A stretch of 13,492 nt of DNA from DASUXA01 sp036378155 (GTDB lineage: Bacteria > Actinomycetota > Actinomycetes > Mycobacteriales > Micromonosporaceae). This document shows positions 6,006 through 12,290 of this stretch, piece after piece; position 1 is the stretch's first letter, and each line of letters starts with the position of its first letter. The stretch is taken from assembly GCA_036378155.1 (NCBI GenBank), contig DASUXA010000086.1:1-13492 (forward strand), read 5' to 3'. The position numbers and the translations under genes were made by a program. Below the pieces are notes generated by a model. That model saw only the letters and a list, made by a program, of their open reading frames with translations. It was not told where the DNA came from and ran no database searches.

Positions 6006-6827
6006 GTGACCGATATGCGTCCCGGCGGCGGCAGCGGTCCCGGTACGGGTGGCGACCGGGACCAGCCCGCCGCCGGTCATCGTCAGCCGCACCCCACCGA
6101 GTTCGCCCGACTGCTAGACCGGCTGGGTCGGCTGGAGCGGACGTTCGGCGAGGGCGAGGCGGCGCTGCCCGCGTGGCTGCGGCTCAACCAGGGCGAGCAG
6201 CGCTGGCCGGTCGGACTCGCGGTACTCGTGCTGATCGGGCTGCAACTCGTCATCACGACTCAGTTGGCGTTCCGCCCGCGCTTCCTGCTTCCCGGACTGG
6301 AACTGGTGCTGTTCTTCGCCCTGGTGATCGCCAATCCGACCCGGATCACCCGCGAGTCGACCGCGTTGCGCGTCCTCGGACTGGCTCTGCTCGTGGTTGC
6401 CGGGCTCGCCACCGCGTGGTCGGTCTGGCGGCTGGTCCATCAGTTGCTGCTCGGACTGGGTACGACGTCGAACGACCCGCGCCGGTTGCTCGTCAACGGG
6501 GGCGCGATCTGGCTGGCGAACGTCATCGTGTTCGCCCTCGGGTACTGGGAGTTCGACCGGGGCGGTCCGGCGGCGCGGGCGAACGCCCGGCGTGCCTACC
6601 CCGACTTCCTCTTCCCGCAGATGACCGCGCCCGAGTTGGCGCATCGGGACTGGACTCCGACGTTCGTCGACTACTTGTACGTGTCGTTCACCAACGCCAC
6701 CGCGTTCAGCCCGACCGACACCATGCCCATGTCGCGCTGGGCGAAGGTGGCGATGATGGCCCAGTCAGCGATCTCGCTGGTCACGGTCGCGCTGGTGATC
6801 GCCCGCGCGGTCAATGTGTTCCGGTGA
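6006..6827 (+). CDS. Conserved multi-span membrane protein of unknown function
   Basis: I do not recognise a characterised function. The 273-residue protein has a Gly/Pro-rich hydrophilic N-terminus (1-30) and a short amphipathic stretch (31-62). Four hydrophobic spans follow at about 68-88, 92-110, 119-150 and 161-182. A soluble loop (185-220) and a C-terminal segment with 'YLYVSFTNATAFSPTDTMP' and a last span (about 248-270) complete it. The Tyr/Ser/Thr-rich re-entrant-like segment before the final helix resembles the C-terminal part of DUF1345 membrane proteins and, very loosely, a two-helix ion-channel pore loop. The GTG start at 6006 is 6 nt after GAGAAT (5994-5999), so the message may be leaderless; ATG 6015 is an alternative. 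Its 3' end overlaps the convergent neighbour by 63 nt. Confidence 0.85.
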   Translation: MTDMRPGGGSGPGTGGDRDQPAAGHRQPHPTEFARLLDRLGRLERTFGEGEAALPAWLRLNQGEQRWPVGLAVLVLIGLQLVITTQLAFRPRFLLPGLELVLFFALVIANPTRITRESTALRVLGLALLVVAGLATAWSVWRLVHQLLLGLGTTSNDPRRLLVNGGAIWLANVIVFALGYWEFDRGGPAARANARRAYPDFLFPQMTAPELAHRDWTPTFVDYLYVSFTNATAFSPTDTMPMSRWAKVAMMAQSAISLVTVALVIARAVNVFR

Positions 6828-7805
6828 GGTACCGCTCGCCGTCGGCGCGCCTGACGGCTCGGCGAGGGCGACCGCCCGGTCGATGGCGGCGACGAGCCGT
6901 CCGCGCAGCGGAGCGGCTCGTTCGGCGAAGGCGCGCTGCGCCGCCGCGTACTCGGCGCGACCCTGCGGCGTCTCCACGGGTACCGGCGGGTAGCCGAGCG
7001 CGCTCAGGTCGTACGGGCTGGCGCGCATGTCGAGCGTCCGGATGTCGCACGCCAACGCGAAGCAGTCCGCGATCAGTTCGCTGTCGACCAGCGGGGCGAG
7101 CTTGTACGAATATCGATAGAGATCCATATTAGCGTGGAGGCAGCCCGGCTGTTCGTACCCGATCTGCGTCTCGCGCGTCGGTCGGAGTTGGTTGAGCGGA
7201 CGCGCGGCGGGGGTGAAGAACCGGTACGCGTCGAAGTGGCTGCACCGCACCCGTACCCGGTCGACCACGTCGGCGACGGCGTCCGGGTCCATCCGCAGCG
7301 GCCAGGTCGCGTGCCGTACCCGGTCGGTCGGCAGCCGGTACACCATGGCCCACTCGTGCATCCCGAAGCAGCCGAAGTGCGCGGGTCGCGCGGCGGTCGC
7401 CACGAGCAACCGCCGGATCCAGCCGACCGAGTCGCGCCGCCGGGCGAACACCGAGGCGGTATCCAGTTCGACCCCGCCGTCGACCGCCCGGTACCCGGGA
7501 CCGAACTCCTCCGGTCGCGCCCCTATCAGCAGCACACCCGGACCGGGATGCCAGCGACGCAGCGCGGCGGGTCGGTACGAGTAGTACGTGAACAGGAAGT
7601 CCTCGACGGGGTGCTGTCGCCCCTCGCGCCGACGGGCGAGGTGGGGTCCGAGCCACGCGTCGACCCGTCCTTGATGCGCCTCGCGGCGTGCCCGCCAATC
7701 GCGCTCGGCGAGCACGGTCGGCCGCCGGTCGACCTCGGCGAGCACGGTCGGCTGCCGGTCGGCCTCGGCGAGCGGCGCATGTGGCAGCGTGTCGGGACGG
7801 GTCAC
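6765..7805 (-). CDS. Actinobacterial protein commonly named '3-methyladenine DNA glycosylase'; function unproven
   Basis: The conserved core begins with 'REAHQGRVDAWLGPHLARR' (41-59) and the signature HPVEDFLFTYYSYRPAALRR (65-84) followed by WHPG. Actinobacterial homologues with this signature are usually labelled 3-methyladenine DNA glycosylase. I see no helix-hairpin-helix or AlkA/Tag catalytic motif that would support the activity, so the name should be treated as a label. There is no signal peptide or membrane span. I chose GTG 7805, giving 346 residues; the frame stays open to 7988, but that part is low-complexity and would run through the upstream repeat region. Residues about 12-34 contain a 10-residue tandem repeat (LAEADRQPTV, LAEVDRRPTV). 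The C-terminal tail is polar and overlaps the convergent membrane-protein gene. Confidence 0.82.
   Translation of the reverse strand: MTRPDTLPHAPLAEADRQPTVLAEVDRRPTVLAERDWRARREAHQGRVDAWLGPHLARRREGRQHPVEDFLFTYYSYRPAALRRWHPGPGVLLIGARPEEFGPGYRAVDGGVELDTASVFARRRDSVGWIRRLLVATAARPAHFGCFGMHEWAMVYRLPTDRVRHATWPLRMDPDAVADVVDRVRVRCSHFDAYRFFTPAARPLNQLRPTRETQIGYEQPGCLHANMDLYRYSYKLAPLVDSELIADCFALACDIRTLDMRASPYDLSALGYPPVPVETPQGRAEYAAAQRAFAERAAPLRGRLVAAIDRAVALAEPSGAPTASGTSPEHIDRAGDHQRDRDQRDR
7704..7763. repeat. 30-bp tandem repeat, two copies plus partial third, in coding sequence
   Basis: Copies at 7704-7733 and 7734-7763 differ at two bases, and a 9-nt start of a third copy follows (7764-7772). The period is a multiple of three, so it encodes in-frame decapeptide repeats near the N-terminus of the minus-strand gene. 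It looks like a recent duplication by slippage. Confidence 0.85.
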
Positions 7806-7853
7806 GTCGCGATTGTCGCAGCACCGCGAGCGGCGCAGCGCCGCGCAGCCGGC

Positions 7854-7919
7854 TCCGGCTCGCCTGGCGGGCGGGTCCGGTTCGCCCTGCCCGCGGGTCC
7901 GGCTCACCCTGGTGGGCGG
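7854..7919. repeat. Three imperfect 22-bp tandem repeats, non-coding
   Basis: Three consecutive 22-bp units (7854-7875, 7876-7897, 7898-7919) each begin TCCGG and end in a G-rich run, with several differences among them. The period is not a multiple of three, which supports non-coding status. They occupy the divergent intergenic region between the minus-strand gene starting at 7805 and the FAH-family gene at 7990. Confidence 0.6.
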
Positions 7920-7944
7920 CGTCGGGGCCGGTCGACGGGCGGGA

Positions 7945-7950
7945 TAAATT
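7945..7950 (+). promoter_or_regulatory. Candidate -10 element for FAH-family gene
   Basis: TAAATT fits the actinobacterial TAnnnT -10 consensus and stands out in otherwise very GC-rich sequence, 39 nt upstream of the GTG start. No convincing -35 hexamer is visible at 16-19 bp upstream. Confidence 0.45.
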
Positions 7951-7989
7951 GAGATGACCGGCAGCACCGACGACCGATAAGGGGACACC

Positions 7990-8778
7990 GTGCGGATTGC
8001 CCGTTTCGCTCATGCCAACGGTATGTCGTTCGGCGTTGTGGAAGGCGAGCCCGGCGCCGGACCGGAAGCGTTGACCGTAGCCGAGATCGAGGGGCACCCC
8101 TTCGGCACCCTGACGTTCACCGGGCAGCGGTGGGCTGTGGCGGACGTCCGGCTGTTGTCGCCGATCCTGCCCAGCAAGATCGTATGCGTCGGGCGCAACT
8201 ACGCGGACCACGCGGCGGAGCACGGCTCCGAGGTACCGAAGGAACCGCTGCTTTTCCTCAAGCCGTCCACCTCGGTGATTGGACCGCACGACGCGATCAA
8301 GCTGCCGCCGCAGTCGCACAAGGTGGAGCACGAGGCGGAGTTGGCGGTCGTGATCGGGGCGACCGGAGCGCGGATGGCTGACCGGGCGACGGCGGCGAAG
8401 GCGGTCTTCGGGTACACCTGTGCCAACGACGTGACAGCGCGCGACCTGCAGATGTCCGACGGCCAGTGGACCCGGGCGAAGGGCTTCGACTCGTTCTGCC
8501 CGCTGGGGCCGTGGATGGTCACCGACCTGGATGCGGGTGACGTCGAGGTGCGCTGCGAGGTCAACGACGAGGTCCGCCAGTTGGGGCGTACCAAGGACAT
8601 GGTGTTCGACGTGCCGACCCTGGTGTCGTACGTCTCGCACGTGATGACGCTGCTGCCCGGCGACGTCGTGCTGACCGGTACGCCCGCGGGCGTGAGTCCG
8701 ATCGTCGACGGCGACGTGGTGTCGGTGTCGATCGAGGGAATCGGAGCGTTGAGTAATCGGGTGACGACGCTCGGATAA
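7990..8778 (+). CDS. Fumarylacetoacetate hydrolase (FAH) family protein
   Basis: This 262-residue cytosolic protein hydrolyses, isomerises or decarboxylates a 2-oxoacid-type substrate with a divalent metal. A short N-terminal domain (1-58) is followed by the FAH fold. 'KIVCVGRNYADHAAEHG' (63-79) is the family signature, Glu115 and Glu117 in 'HEAEL' and Asp147 in 'ANDVTARD' are the metal ligands, and Lys164 precedes 'GFDSFCPLGPW'. Length matches the 2-hydroxyhepta-2,4-diene-1,7-dioate isomerase-like/fumarylpyruvate hydrolase-like group, including M. tuberculosis Rv2993c (recall). The substrate cannot be inferred. The GTG at 7990 has an AGGGGA Shine-Dalgarno (7980-7985). In related genomes gltX usually lies beside this gene; here the next genes are tRNAs. 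Confidence 0.93.
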   Translation: MRIARFAHANGMSFGVVEGEPGAGPEALTVAEIEGHPFGTLTFTGQRWAVADVRLLSPILPSKIVCVGRNYADHAAEHGSEVPKEPLLFLKPSTSVIGPHDAIKLPPQSHKVEHEAELAVVIGATGARMADRATAAKAVFGYTCANDVTARDLQMSDGQWTRAKGFDSFCPLGPWMVTDLDAGDVEVRCEVNDEVRQLGRTKDMVFDVPTLVSYVSHVMTLLPGDVVLTGTPAGVSPIVDGDVVSVSIEGIGALSNRVTTLG

Positions 8779-8803
8779 TGACGATCGACGCGCGGAACCC
8801 GAT

Positions 8804-8832
8804 TTGGATCGCCCCTGTCGGTCAGGTAAAGT
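8804..8832 (+). promoter_or_regulatory. Promoter of the tRNA-Gln/tRNA-Glu unit
   Basis: TTGGAT (8804-8809), a 17-bp spacer and TAAAGT (8827-8832) form a good housekeeping sigma-factor promoter. Transcription would begin near 8839. A short hairpin (GGTGC, 5-nt loop, GCACC, 8841-8855) would then form in the pre-tRNA leader just before tRNA-Gln. Confidence 0.75.
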
Positions 8833-8857
8833 TCTCTCCCGGTGCGGCGAGCACCGA

Positions 8858-8929
8858 TGGGGTATGGGGTAATTGGCAGCCCGACGGATTCTGGCTCCGT
8901 TAGTCTAGGTTCGAGTCCTGGTACCCCAG
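8858..8929 (+). tRNA. tRNA-Gln (anticodon CTG)
   Basis: The cloverleaf can be drawn by eye. The acceptor stem TGGGGTA (8858-8864) pairs with TACCCCA (8922-8928), with discriminator G8929. The anticodon stem ACGGA/TCCGT encloses loop TTCTGGC with anticodon CTG at 8891-8893, and the T-loop TTCGAGT is present. CCA is encoded at 8930-8932. The U1-A72 pair is the usual Gln identity element. It is co-transcribed with the following tRNA-Glu. Confidence 0.95.
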
Positions 8930-8936
8930 CCACCGA

Positions 8937-8954
8937 TGTTCGCGTACGCGAACA
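8937..8954. repeat. 18-bp perfect palindrome in tRNA spacer
   Basis: TGTTCGCGTACGCGAACA lies 4 bp after the encoded CCA of tRNA-Gln and 11 bp before tRNA-Glu. In the precursor RNA it would fold into a 7-bp hairpin with a GUAC loop. It may be a processing signal, or incidental. Confidence 0.6.
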
Positions 8955-8965
8955 AAGGGAGTCCT

Positions 8966-9038
8966 GGCCCCGTCGTCTAGCGGCCTAGGACGCCGCCCTC
9001 TCAAGGCGGTAGCGCCGGTTCGAATCCGGTCGGGGCTA
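8966..9038 (+). tRNA. tRNA-Glu (anticodon CTC)
   Basis: The acceptor stem 8966-8972 pairs with 9031-9037 (one G-U at the end), with discriminator A9038. The D-arm is GTCT/GGAC, and the anticodon stem CCGCC/GGCGG encloses loop CTCTCAA with anticodon CTC at 9000-9002. The T-loop TTCGAAT is present. CCA is not encoded, unlike in the adjacent tRNA-Gln. It is in tandem with tRNA-Gln, as recalled for the corresponding region of M. tuberculosis. Confidence 0.93.
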
Positions 9039-9043
9039 CAGCA

Positions 9044-9076
9044 GCGGCCCGCGTCACAGTATGTGACGCGGGCCGC
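9044..9076 (+). terminator. Terminator hairpin after tRNA-Glu
   Basis: A perfect 15-bp stem (9044-9058 with 9062-9076) has a 3-nt loop GTA, 5 nt after the tRNA-Glu discriminator. Only a short T-containing tail follows. The position directly after the tRNA pair makes termination of that transcript the likely role. Confidence 0.8.
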
Positions 9077-9115
9077 ATCATGTTTGCGGCGGTGAATTCC
9101 GGGTATCCGTCGGGC

Positions 9116-9307
9116 ATGCGCACCGAACTGGCTCCTGAACCTCACAGCGGCTCTTCGTACGGCTCGGATTCGGCGTCCAGCGTCGATAGCGCGATCGCGG
9201 TTGACGACTTTGTCCTGCCCGCGGACACGTGGCTGCGCGGCCCGAGCGCATGTGACCTGGCAACGGGGGAGTACTCCAGGGTTCCGCTCGTCGACGACTG
9301 CTGCTGA
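9116..9307 (+). CDS. Possible small acidic protein ending in Cys-Cys, unknown
   Basis: I do not recognise this 63-residue ORF. It lies alone between the tRNA terminator (ending 9076) and its own strong terminator hairpin (9322-9356), which begins 15 nt after the stop. Its N-terminal half is Ser/Asp/Glu-rich and the C-terminal half contains 'LPADTWLRGPSACDL' and ends in 'VPLVDDCC'. There are three Cys residues, no signal peptide and no membrane span. Third-position GC is about 77% by my count, lower than the long neighbouring genes but above random expectation. No good Shine-Dalgarno precedes ATG 9116; an in-frame ATG at 9080 would sit right at the foot of the upstream hairpin. It could be a small regulatory protein, a modified-peptide precursor without local enzymes, or non-coding. 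Confidence 0.4.
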   Translation: MRTELAPEPHSGSSYGSDSASSVDSAIAVDDFVLPADTWLRGPSACDLATGEYSRVPLVDDCC

Positions 9308-9321
9308 ACCGTACGAGACAC

Positions 9322-9356
9322 CGCGGCGGGGGCGTCCTGGGGACGCCCCCGCCGCG
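9322..9356. terminator. Strong GC-rich terminator hairpin
   Basis: A perfect 16-bp stem (9322-9337 with 9341-9356) has a 3-nt loop TGG. It lies 15 nt after the small ORF and about 147 nt downstream of the IclR stop on the other strand, so it may end both transcripts. The stretch 9357-9502 between it and the IclR stop shows no gene or further strong structure. Confidence 0.75.
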
Positions 9357-9502
9357 TGTGTTCGGGCGCCGGCCGCCACGTCTGTTCGGGACAGCCGGAG
9401 GAGCGGTTCCACCTCGACAGGGTGCCGTTCGATGCGTCGCAGACCTTCGACTCCCGGTGCCGCGCGGGGCAGGACCCGCCTCACCGGGTCGGCTCGCTCA
9501 GC

Positions 9503-10189
9503 TCACAGCCCGGACAGCCGCTGCCCGGCGCGTACCACCGCCATCGCGTGCCGGTCGCCCGGTCGACGTCCGAGCCGCTCGATCGGTCCGGACACGCTGA
9601 TCGCGGCGATGACCCGACCGGTACGGTCCCGGATCGGCGCGGAGACGCTCGCCACACCGGCTTCCCGCTCGGCGACGCTCTGCGCCCAGCCGCGACGGCG
9701 CACCTCGGCCAGGGTGCGTCCGGTGAACCGGCACCGGGGCAGCAGCGGCATCACCGCTTCGGGCGGCTCCCAGGCGAGCAGGACCTGCGCGGCGGACCCC
9801 GCGGTCATCGGCAGGACCGAGCCGACCGGAACCGTGTCCCGCAGCCCGCTGGCGCGCTCGGCTGCGGCCACGCAGATGCGTTCGTCGGCGCGCCGCAGGT
9901 ACAGCTGGGCGCTCTCGCCGGTCGCGTCGCGCAGCGCCGCGAGCATCGGTTCGGCGGCGGTGAGCAGTACGTCGGGAGCGGCGTTCGCCAGTTCGCCCAG
10001 GCGCGGTCCGGGGCGCCAGCGCCCCTGCTGGTCTCTGACCAGCATCCGGTGGATCTCCAACGCCTGCGCCAACCGGTGCGCCGTCGCGCGCGGCAGTTTC
10101 GTCCGTTCTACGAGTTCCGCGAGGCTCGCGCCGTCCACACACGCGGCCAGGATGAGTACCGCCTTGTCCAGGACGCCGACACCGCTCAT
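9503..10189 (-). CDS. IclR-family regulator, LtbR/NdgR-type, divergent to leuCD
   Basis: This 228-residue DNA-binding regulator has an N-terminal winged helix-turn-helix (about 3-60; recognition helix 'PRATAHRLAQALE', 33-45) and a C-terminal IclR effector domain beginning near 70. The 'GVGVLDKAV' and 'LPRATAHRLAQALE' segments closely resemble LtbR of Corynebacterium glutamicum, which controls leuB and leuCD. NdgR/AreB in Streptomyces occupy the same place beside leuCD. The expected role is control of leuCD and possibly tryptophan genes, with self-regulation (inference). ATG 10189 follows GGGA with a 6-nt spacer, and a TACAAT -10 at 10223-10228 (minus strand) would give a roughly 27-nt leader. 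ATG 10213 is an alternative. The start codons of this gene and leuC are only 49 bp apart. Confidence 0.93.
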   Translation of the reverse strand: MSGVGVLDKAVLILAACVDGASLAELVERTKLPRATAHRLAQALEIHRMLVRDQQGRWRPGPRLGELANAAPDVLLTAAEPMLAALRDATGESAQLYLRRADERICVAAAERASGLRDTVPVGSVLPMTAGSAAQVLLAWEPPEAVMPLLPRCRFTGRTLAEVRRRGWAQSVAEREAGVASVSAPIRDRTGRVIAAISVSGPIERLGRRPGDRHAMAVVRAGQRLSGL

Positions 10190-10228
10190 ACTGTGTCCCA
10201 CGACCTGAAACATAACTCCCAGATTGTA
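10164..10228. promoter_or_regulatory. Overlapping divergent promoter elements for iclR and leuCD
   Basis: On the minus strand TACAAT (10228 to 10223) is a near-consensus -10 for the IclR gene, though no good -35 is visible. On the plus strand TACTGT (10189-10194) fits TAnnnT with TTGTCC (10164-10169) 19 bp upstream, a candidate leuC promoter lying inside the start of the IclR gene. The tight packing means one bound regulator could affect both directions. I could not identify an operator with confidence. Confidence 0.4.
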
Positions 10229-10238
10229 GGATGTCCAG

Positions 10239-11651
10239 ATGGTGGGAGCAGTGACTCGGCGCACGCTCGCCGAGAAGGTGTGGGACGCCCATGTGGTCCG
10301 ATCGGCCGCCGGTGAGCCCGACCTGCTCTATATCGATCTTCACCTGGTACACGAGGTGACCAGCCCCCAGGCGTTCGACGGCCTCCGGCTCGCCGGCCGG
10401 AAGGTCCGCCGGCCCGACCTGACGCTGGCGACCGAGGACCACAACACGCCGACCGACAACCTCGTCACGATCGCCGACCCCACGTCCCGTACCCAGATCG
10501 AGACGCTGCGGCGCAACTGCGACGAGTTCGGCATCCGGCTGCACCCGCTGGGCGACGCCCAGCAGGGCATCGTGCACGTCATCGGCCCGCAGCTCGGACT
10601 GACCCAGCCCGGCATGACCATCGTCTGCGGCGACTCGCACACCGCCACGCACGGCGCGTTCGGGGCGCTCGCCTTCGGCATCGGCACCAGCGAGGTCGAG
10701 CACGTACTGGCGACCCAGACGCTGCCGCAGCAGCGACCGAAGACCATGGCGGTCACGGTCGACGGCGCGCTCGGTCCCGGCGTGACCGCCAAGGACCTGA
10801 TCCTCGCCCTGATCGCCAAGGTCGGGACCGGTGCCGGGCGCGGCCACATCGTCGAGTACCGCGGCCCCGCCATCCGCGCCCTCTCCATGGAGGGCCGCAT
10901 GACGGTGTCGAACATGTCGATCGAGTGGGGCGCCAAGGCGGGACTCATCGCACCAGACGACACCACCTTCGCCTACCTCGAGGGTCGGCGGTACGCGCCG
11001 AAGGGCGCCGCCTGGGAGCATGCGCTGGACCACTGGCGCTCGCTGGCAACCGACCCGGACGCGCGGTTCGACACCGAGGTCACGCTGGACGGGTCCGCCA
11101 TCGCGCCGTTCGTCACCTGGGGCACCAACCCCGGTCAGGGCGCTCCGCTGGACGCCGCGGTGCCCGACCCGGGCAGCTTCGCCGACCCCGCCGAGCAGGC
11201 GGCAGCCGAGCGCGCCCTGGCGTACATGGCCCTGCGTCCCGGCACCGCGCTGCGCGACGTGCCGATCGACGTGGTGTTCGTCGGATCGTGTACCAACGGA
11301 CGCCTGGAGGACCTGCGGGCGGCGGCGGAGGTGCTGCGCGGACGGCGGGTCAAGGACGGGGTTCGGATGCTGGTGGTACCGGGCTCAGCCGCGGTCCGCG
11401 CCGCCGCCGAAGCCGAAGGGCTGGACCGGGTGTTCACCGAGGCGGGCGCGGAGTGGCGGTTCGCCGGCTGCTCGATGTGCCTGGGCATGAACCCGGACAC
11501 CCTGTCGCCGGGGCAGCGCTCGGCGTCGACCTCGAACCGTAACTTCGAAGGACGCCAGGGCCCGGGCGGGCGTACCCACCTGGTGTCCCCGCCGGTCGCC
11601 GCCGCCACCGCCGTCCTGGGCCACCTCGCCGCCCCCGTCGACCTGAACTGA
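10239..11651 (+). CDS. leuC: 3-isopropylmalate dehydratase large subunit
   Basis: LeuC (470 residues) forms a heterodimer with LeuD that isomerises 2-isopropylmalate to 3-isopropylmalate in leucine synthesis, and citramalate in the CimA route. Aconitase-family hallmarks are clear: 'TEDHN' (65-69), 'VCGDSHTATHGAFG' (129-142), and the three [4Fe-4S] cysteines Cys351 ('GSCTN'), Cys411 and Cys414 ('CSMCLGMNP'). The C-terminal 'GGRTHLVSP' is typical, and length is normal. ATG 10239 has an AGGA Shine-Dalgarno with 7-nt spacing; GTG 10242 and 10251 are alternatives. The gene is followed after 7 nt by leuD and is divergent from the IclR regulator. Confidence 0.98.
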   Translation: MVGAVTRRTLAEKVWDAHVVRSAAGEPDLLYIDLHLVHEVTSPQAFDGLRLAGRKVRRPDLTLATEDHNTPTDNLVTIADPTSRTQIETLRRNCDEFGIRLHPLGDAQQGIVHVIGPQLGLTQPGMTIVCGDSHTATHGAFGALAFGIGTSEVEHVLATQTLPQQRPKTMAVTVDGALGPGVTAKDLILALIAKVGTGAGRGHIVEYRGPAIRALSMEGRMTVSNMSIEWGAKAGLIAPDDTTFAYLEGRRYAPKGAAWEHALDHWRSLATDPDARFDTEVTLDGSAIAPFVTWGTNPGQGAPLDAAVPDPGSFADPAEQAAAERALAYMALRPGTALRDVPIDVVFVGSCTNGRLEDLRAAAEVLRGRRVKDGVRMLVVPGSAAVRAAAEAEGLDRVFTEAGAEWRFAGCSMCLGMNPDTLSPGQRSASTSNRNFEGRQGPGGRTHLVSPPVAAATAVLGHLAAPVDLN

Positions 11652-11658
11652 GGCAGTC

Positions 11659-12249
11659 ATGGAGAAGTTCACCGTGCACACCGGCACCGCGGTACCGCTG
11701 CGCCGGTCCAACGTGGATACCGACCAGATCATCCCGGCGGTGTACCTCAAGCGGGTCACCCGGACCGGGTTCGCGGACGGGCTGTTCCGCGCCTGGCGCG
11801 ACGCCGACCCGGACTTCGTGCTGAACAACCCGGTGTACGCCGGGGCGTCGGTGCTGGTCGCCGGCCCGGAGTTCGGCACCGGGTCGTCCCGCGAGCACGC
11901 CGTCTGGGCGCTGTCCAACTGGGGTTTCCGGGCCGTGATCTCACCCCGGTTCGGGGACATCTTCCGGGGCAACGCGCTGAAGGAGGGGCTGCTGCCGGTG
12001 GAGTTGGACCTCGACGCGATCGAGGCGTTGTGGGACGCCGTCGAGGCGGACCCCACCCTGACGATCACGGTCGACCTGGGTGCCCGGCAGGTACGGGCAG
12101 CCGGGCGCGAGTGGGATTTCCCGCTCGACGACTTCACCCGGTGGCGGCTGATGGAAGGGCTCGACGACATCGGGCTGACCCTGCGGCACGTCGCCGACAT
12201 CGACCGGTACGAGGTCGGGCGCCCCGCCTTCCTGCCCGTCGTCGCCTAG
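11659..12249 (+). CDS. leuD: 3-isopropylmalate dehydratase small subunit
   Basis: LeuD (196 residues) is the swivelling small subunit that completes the isopropylmalate isomerase active site with LeuC. It shows 'NVDTDQIIP' (18-26) and the 'GTGSSREHA' substrate-phosphate-like loop (73-81), followed by 'GFRAVISPRFGDIFRGNALKEGLLPV', split here as conserved aconitase-swivel strands. Length is usual. The ATG lies 7 nt after the leuC stop with GAGG overlapping that stop codon, so the two genes form one operon with coupled translation and fixed stoichiometry. A strong hairpin follows 13 nt after its stop codon. Confidence 0.98.
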   Translation: MEKFTVHTGTAVPLRRSNVDTDQIIPAVYLKRVTRTGFADGLFRAWRDADPDFVLNNPVYAGASVLVAGPEFGTGSSREHAVWALSNWGFRAVISPRFGDIFRGNALKEGLLPVELDLDAIEALWDAVEADPTLTITVDLGARQVRAAGREWDFPLDDFTRWRLMEGLDDIGLTLRHVADIDRYEVGRPAFLPVVA

Positions 12250-12262
12250 AAGCCGCGCCGAT

Positions 12263-12290
12263 CCCCCCGGTACGCGCCCGTACCGGGGGG
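12263..12290 (+). terminator. Terminator hairpin after leuCD
   Basis: A perfect 12-bp stem (CCCCCCGGTACG, loop CGCC, complement) begins 13 nt after the leuD stop. AAA rather than T-run follows. It separates leuCD from the HU gene, whose promoter must lie in 12291-12393; I could not assign its -35/-10 confidently. Confidence 0.75.

Noticed and set aside
7806..7988. N-terminal extension of the minus-strand 'glycosylase' gene to 7988
   Set aside because: It would translate the 22-bp non-coding repeats and the FAH promoter; GTG 7805 is closer to the conserved core.
7129..8640. 503-codon minus-strand frame across the divergent FAH region
   Set aside because: It runs antisense through the FAH-family gene and frameshifted through its neighbour; Arg/Pro-rich shadow.
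9201..10208. Plus-strand 335-codon frame antisense to the IclR gene
   Set aside because: Arg/Ser/Thr/Pro-rich shadow; the IclR reading has a clear winged-helix domain.
10231..10254. Mini-ORF MSRWWEQ just before leuC, resembling a Trp leader peptide
   Set aside because: Its stop overlaps an alternative leuC GTG, there is no following terminator and no Leu codons; tandem Trp has no link to leuCD. Most likely chance.
9498..11033. 511-codon minus-strand frame across IclR and leuC
   Set aside because: Composite shadow of leuC and an off-frame reading of the IclR gene, with no domain.
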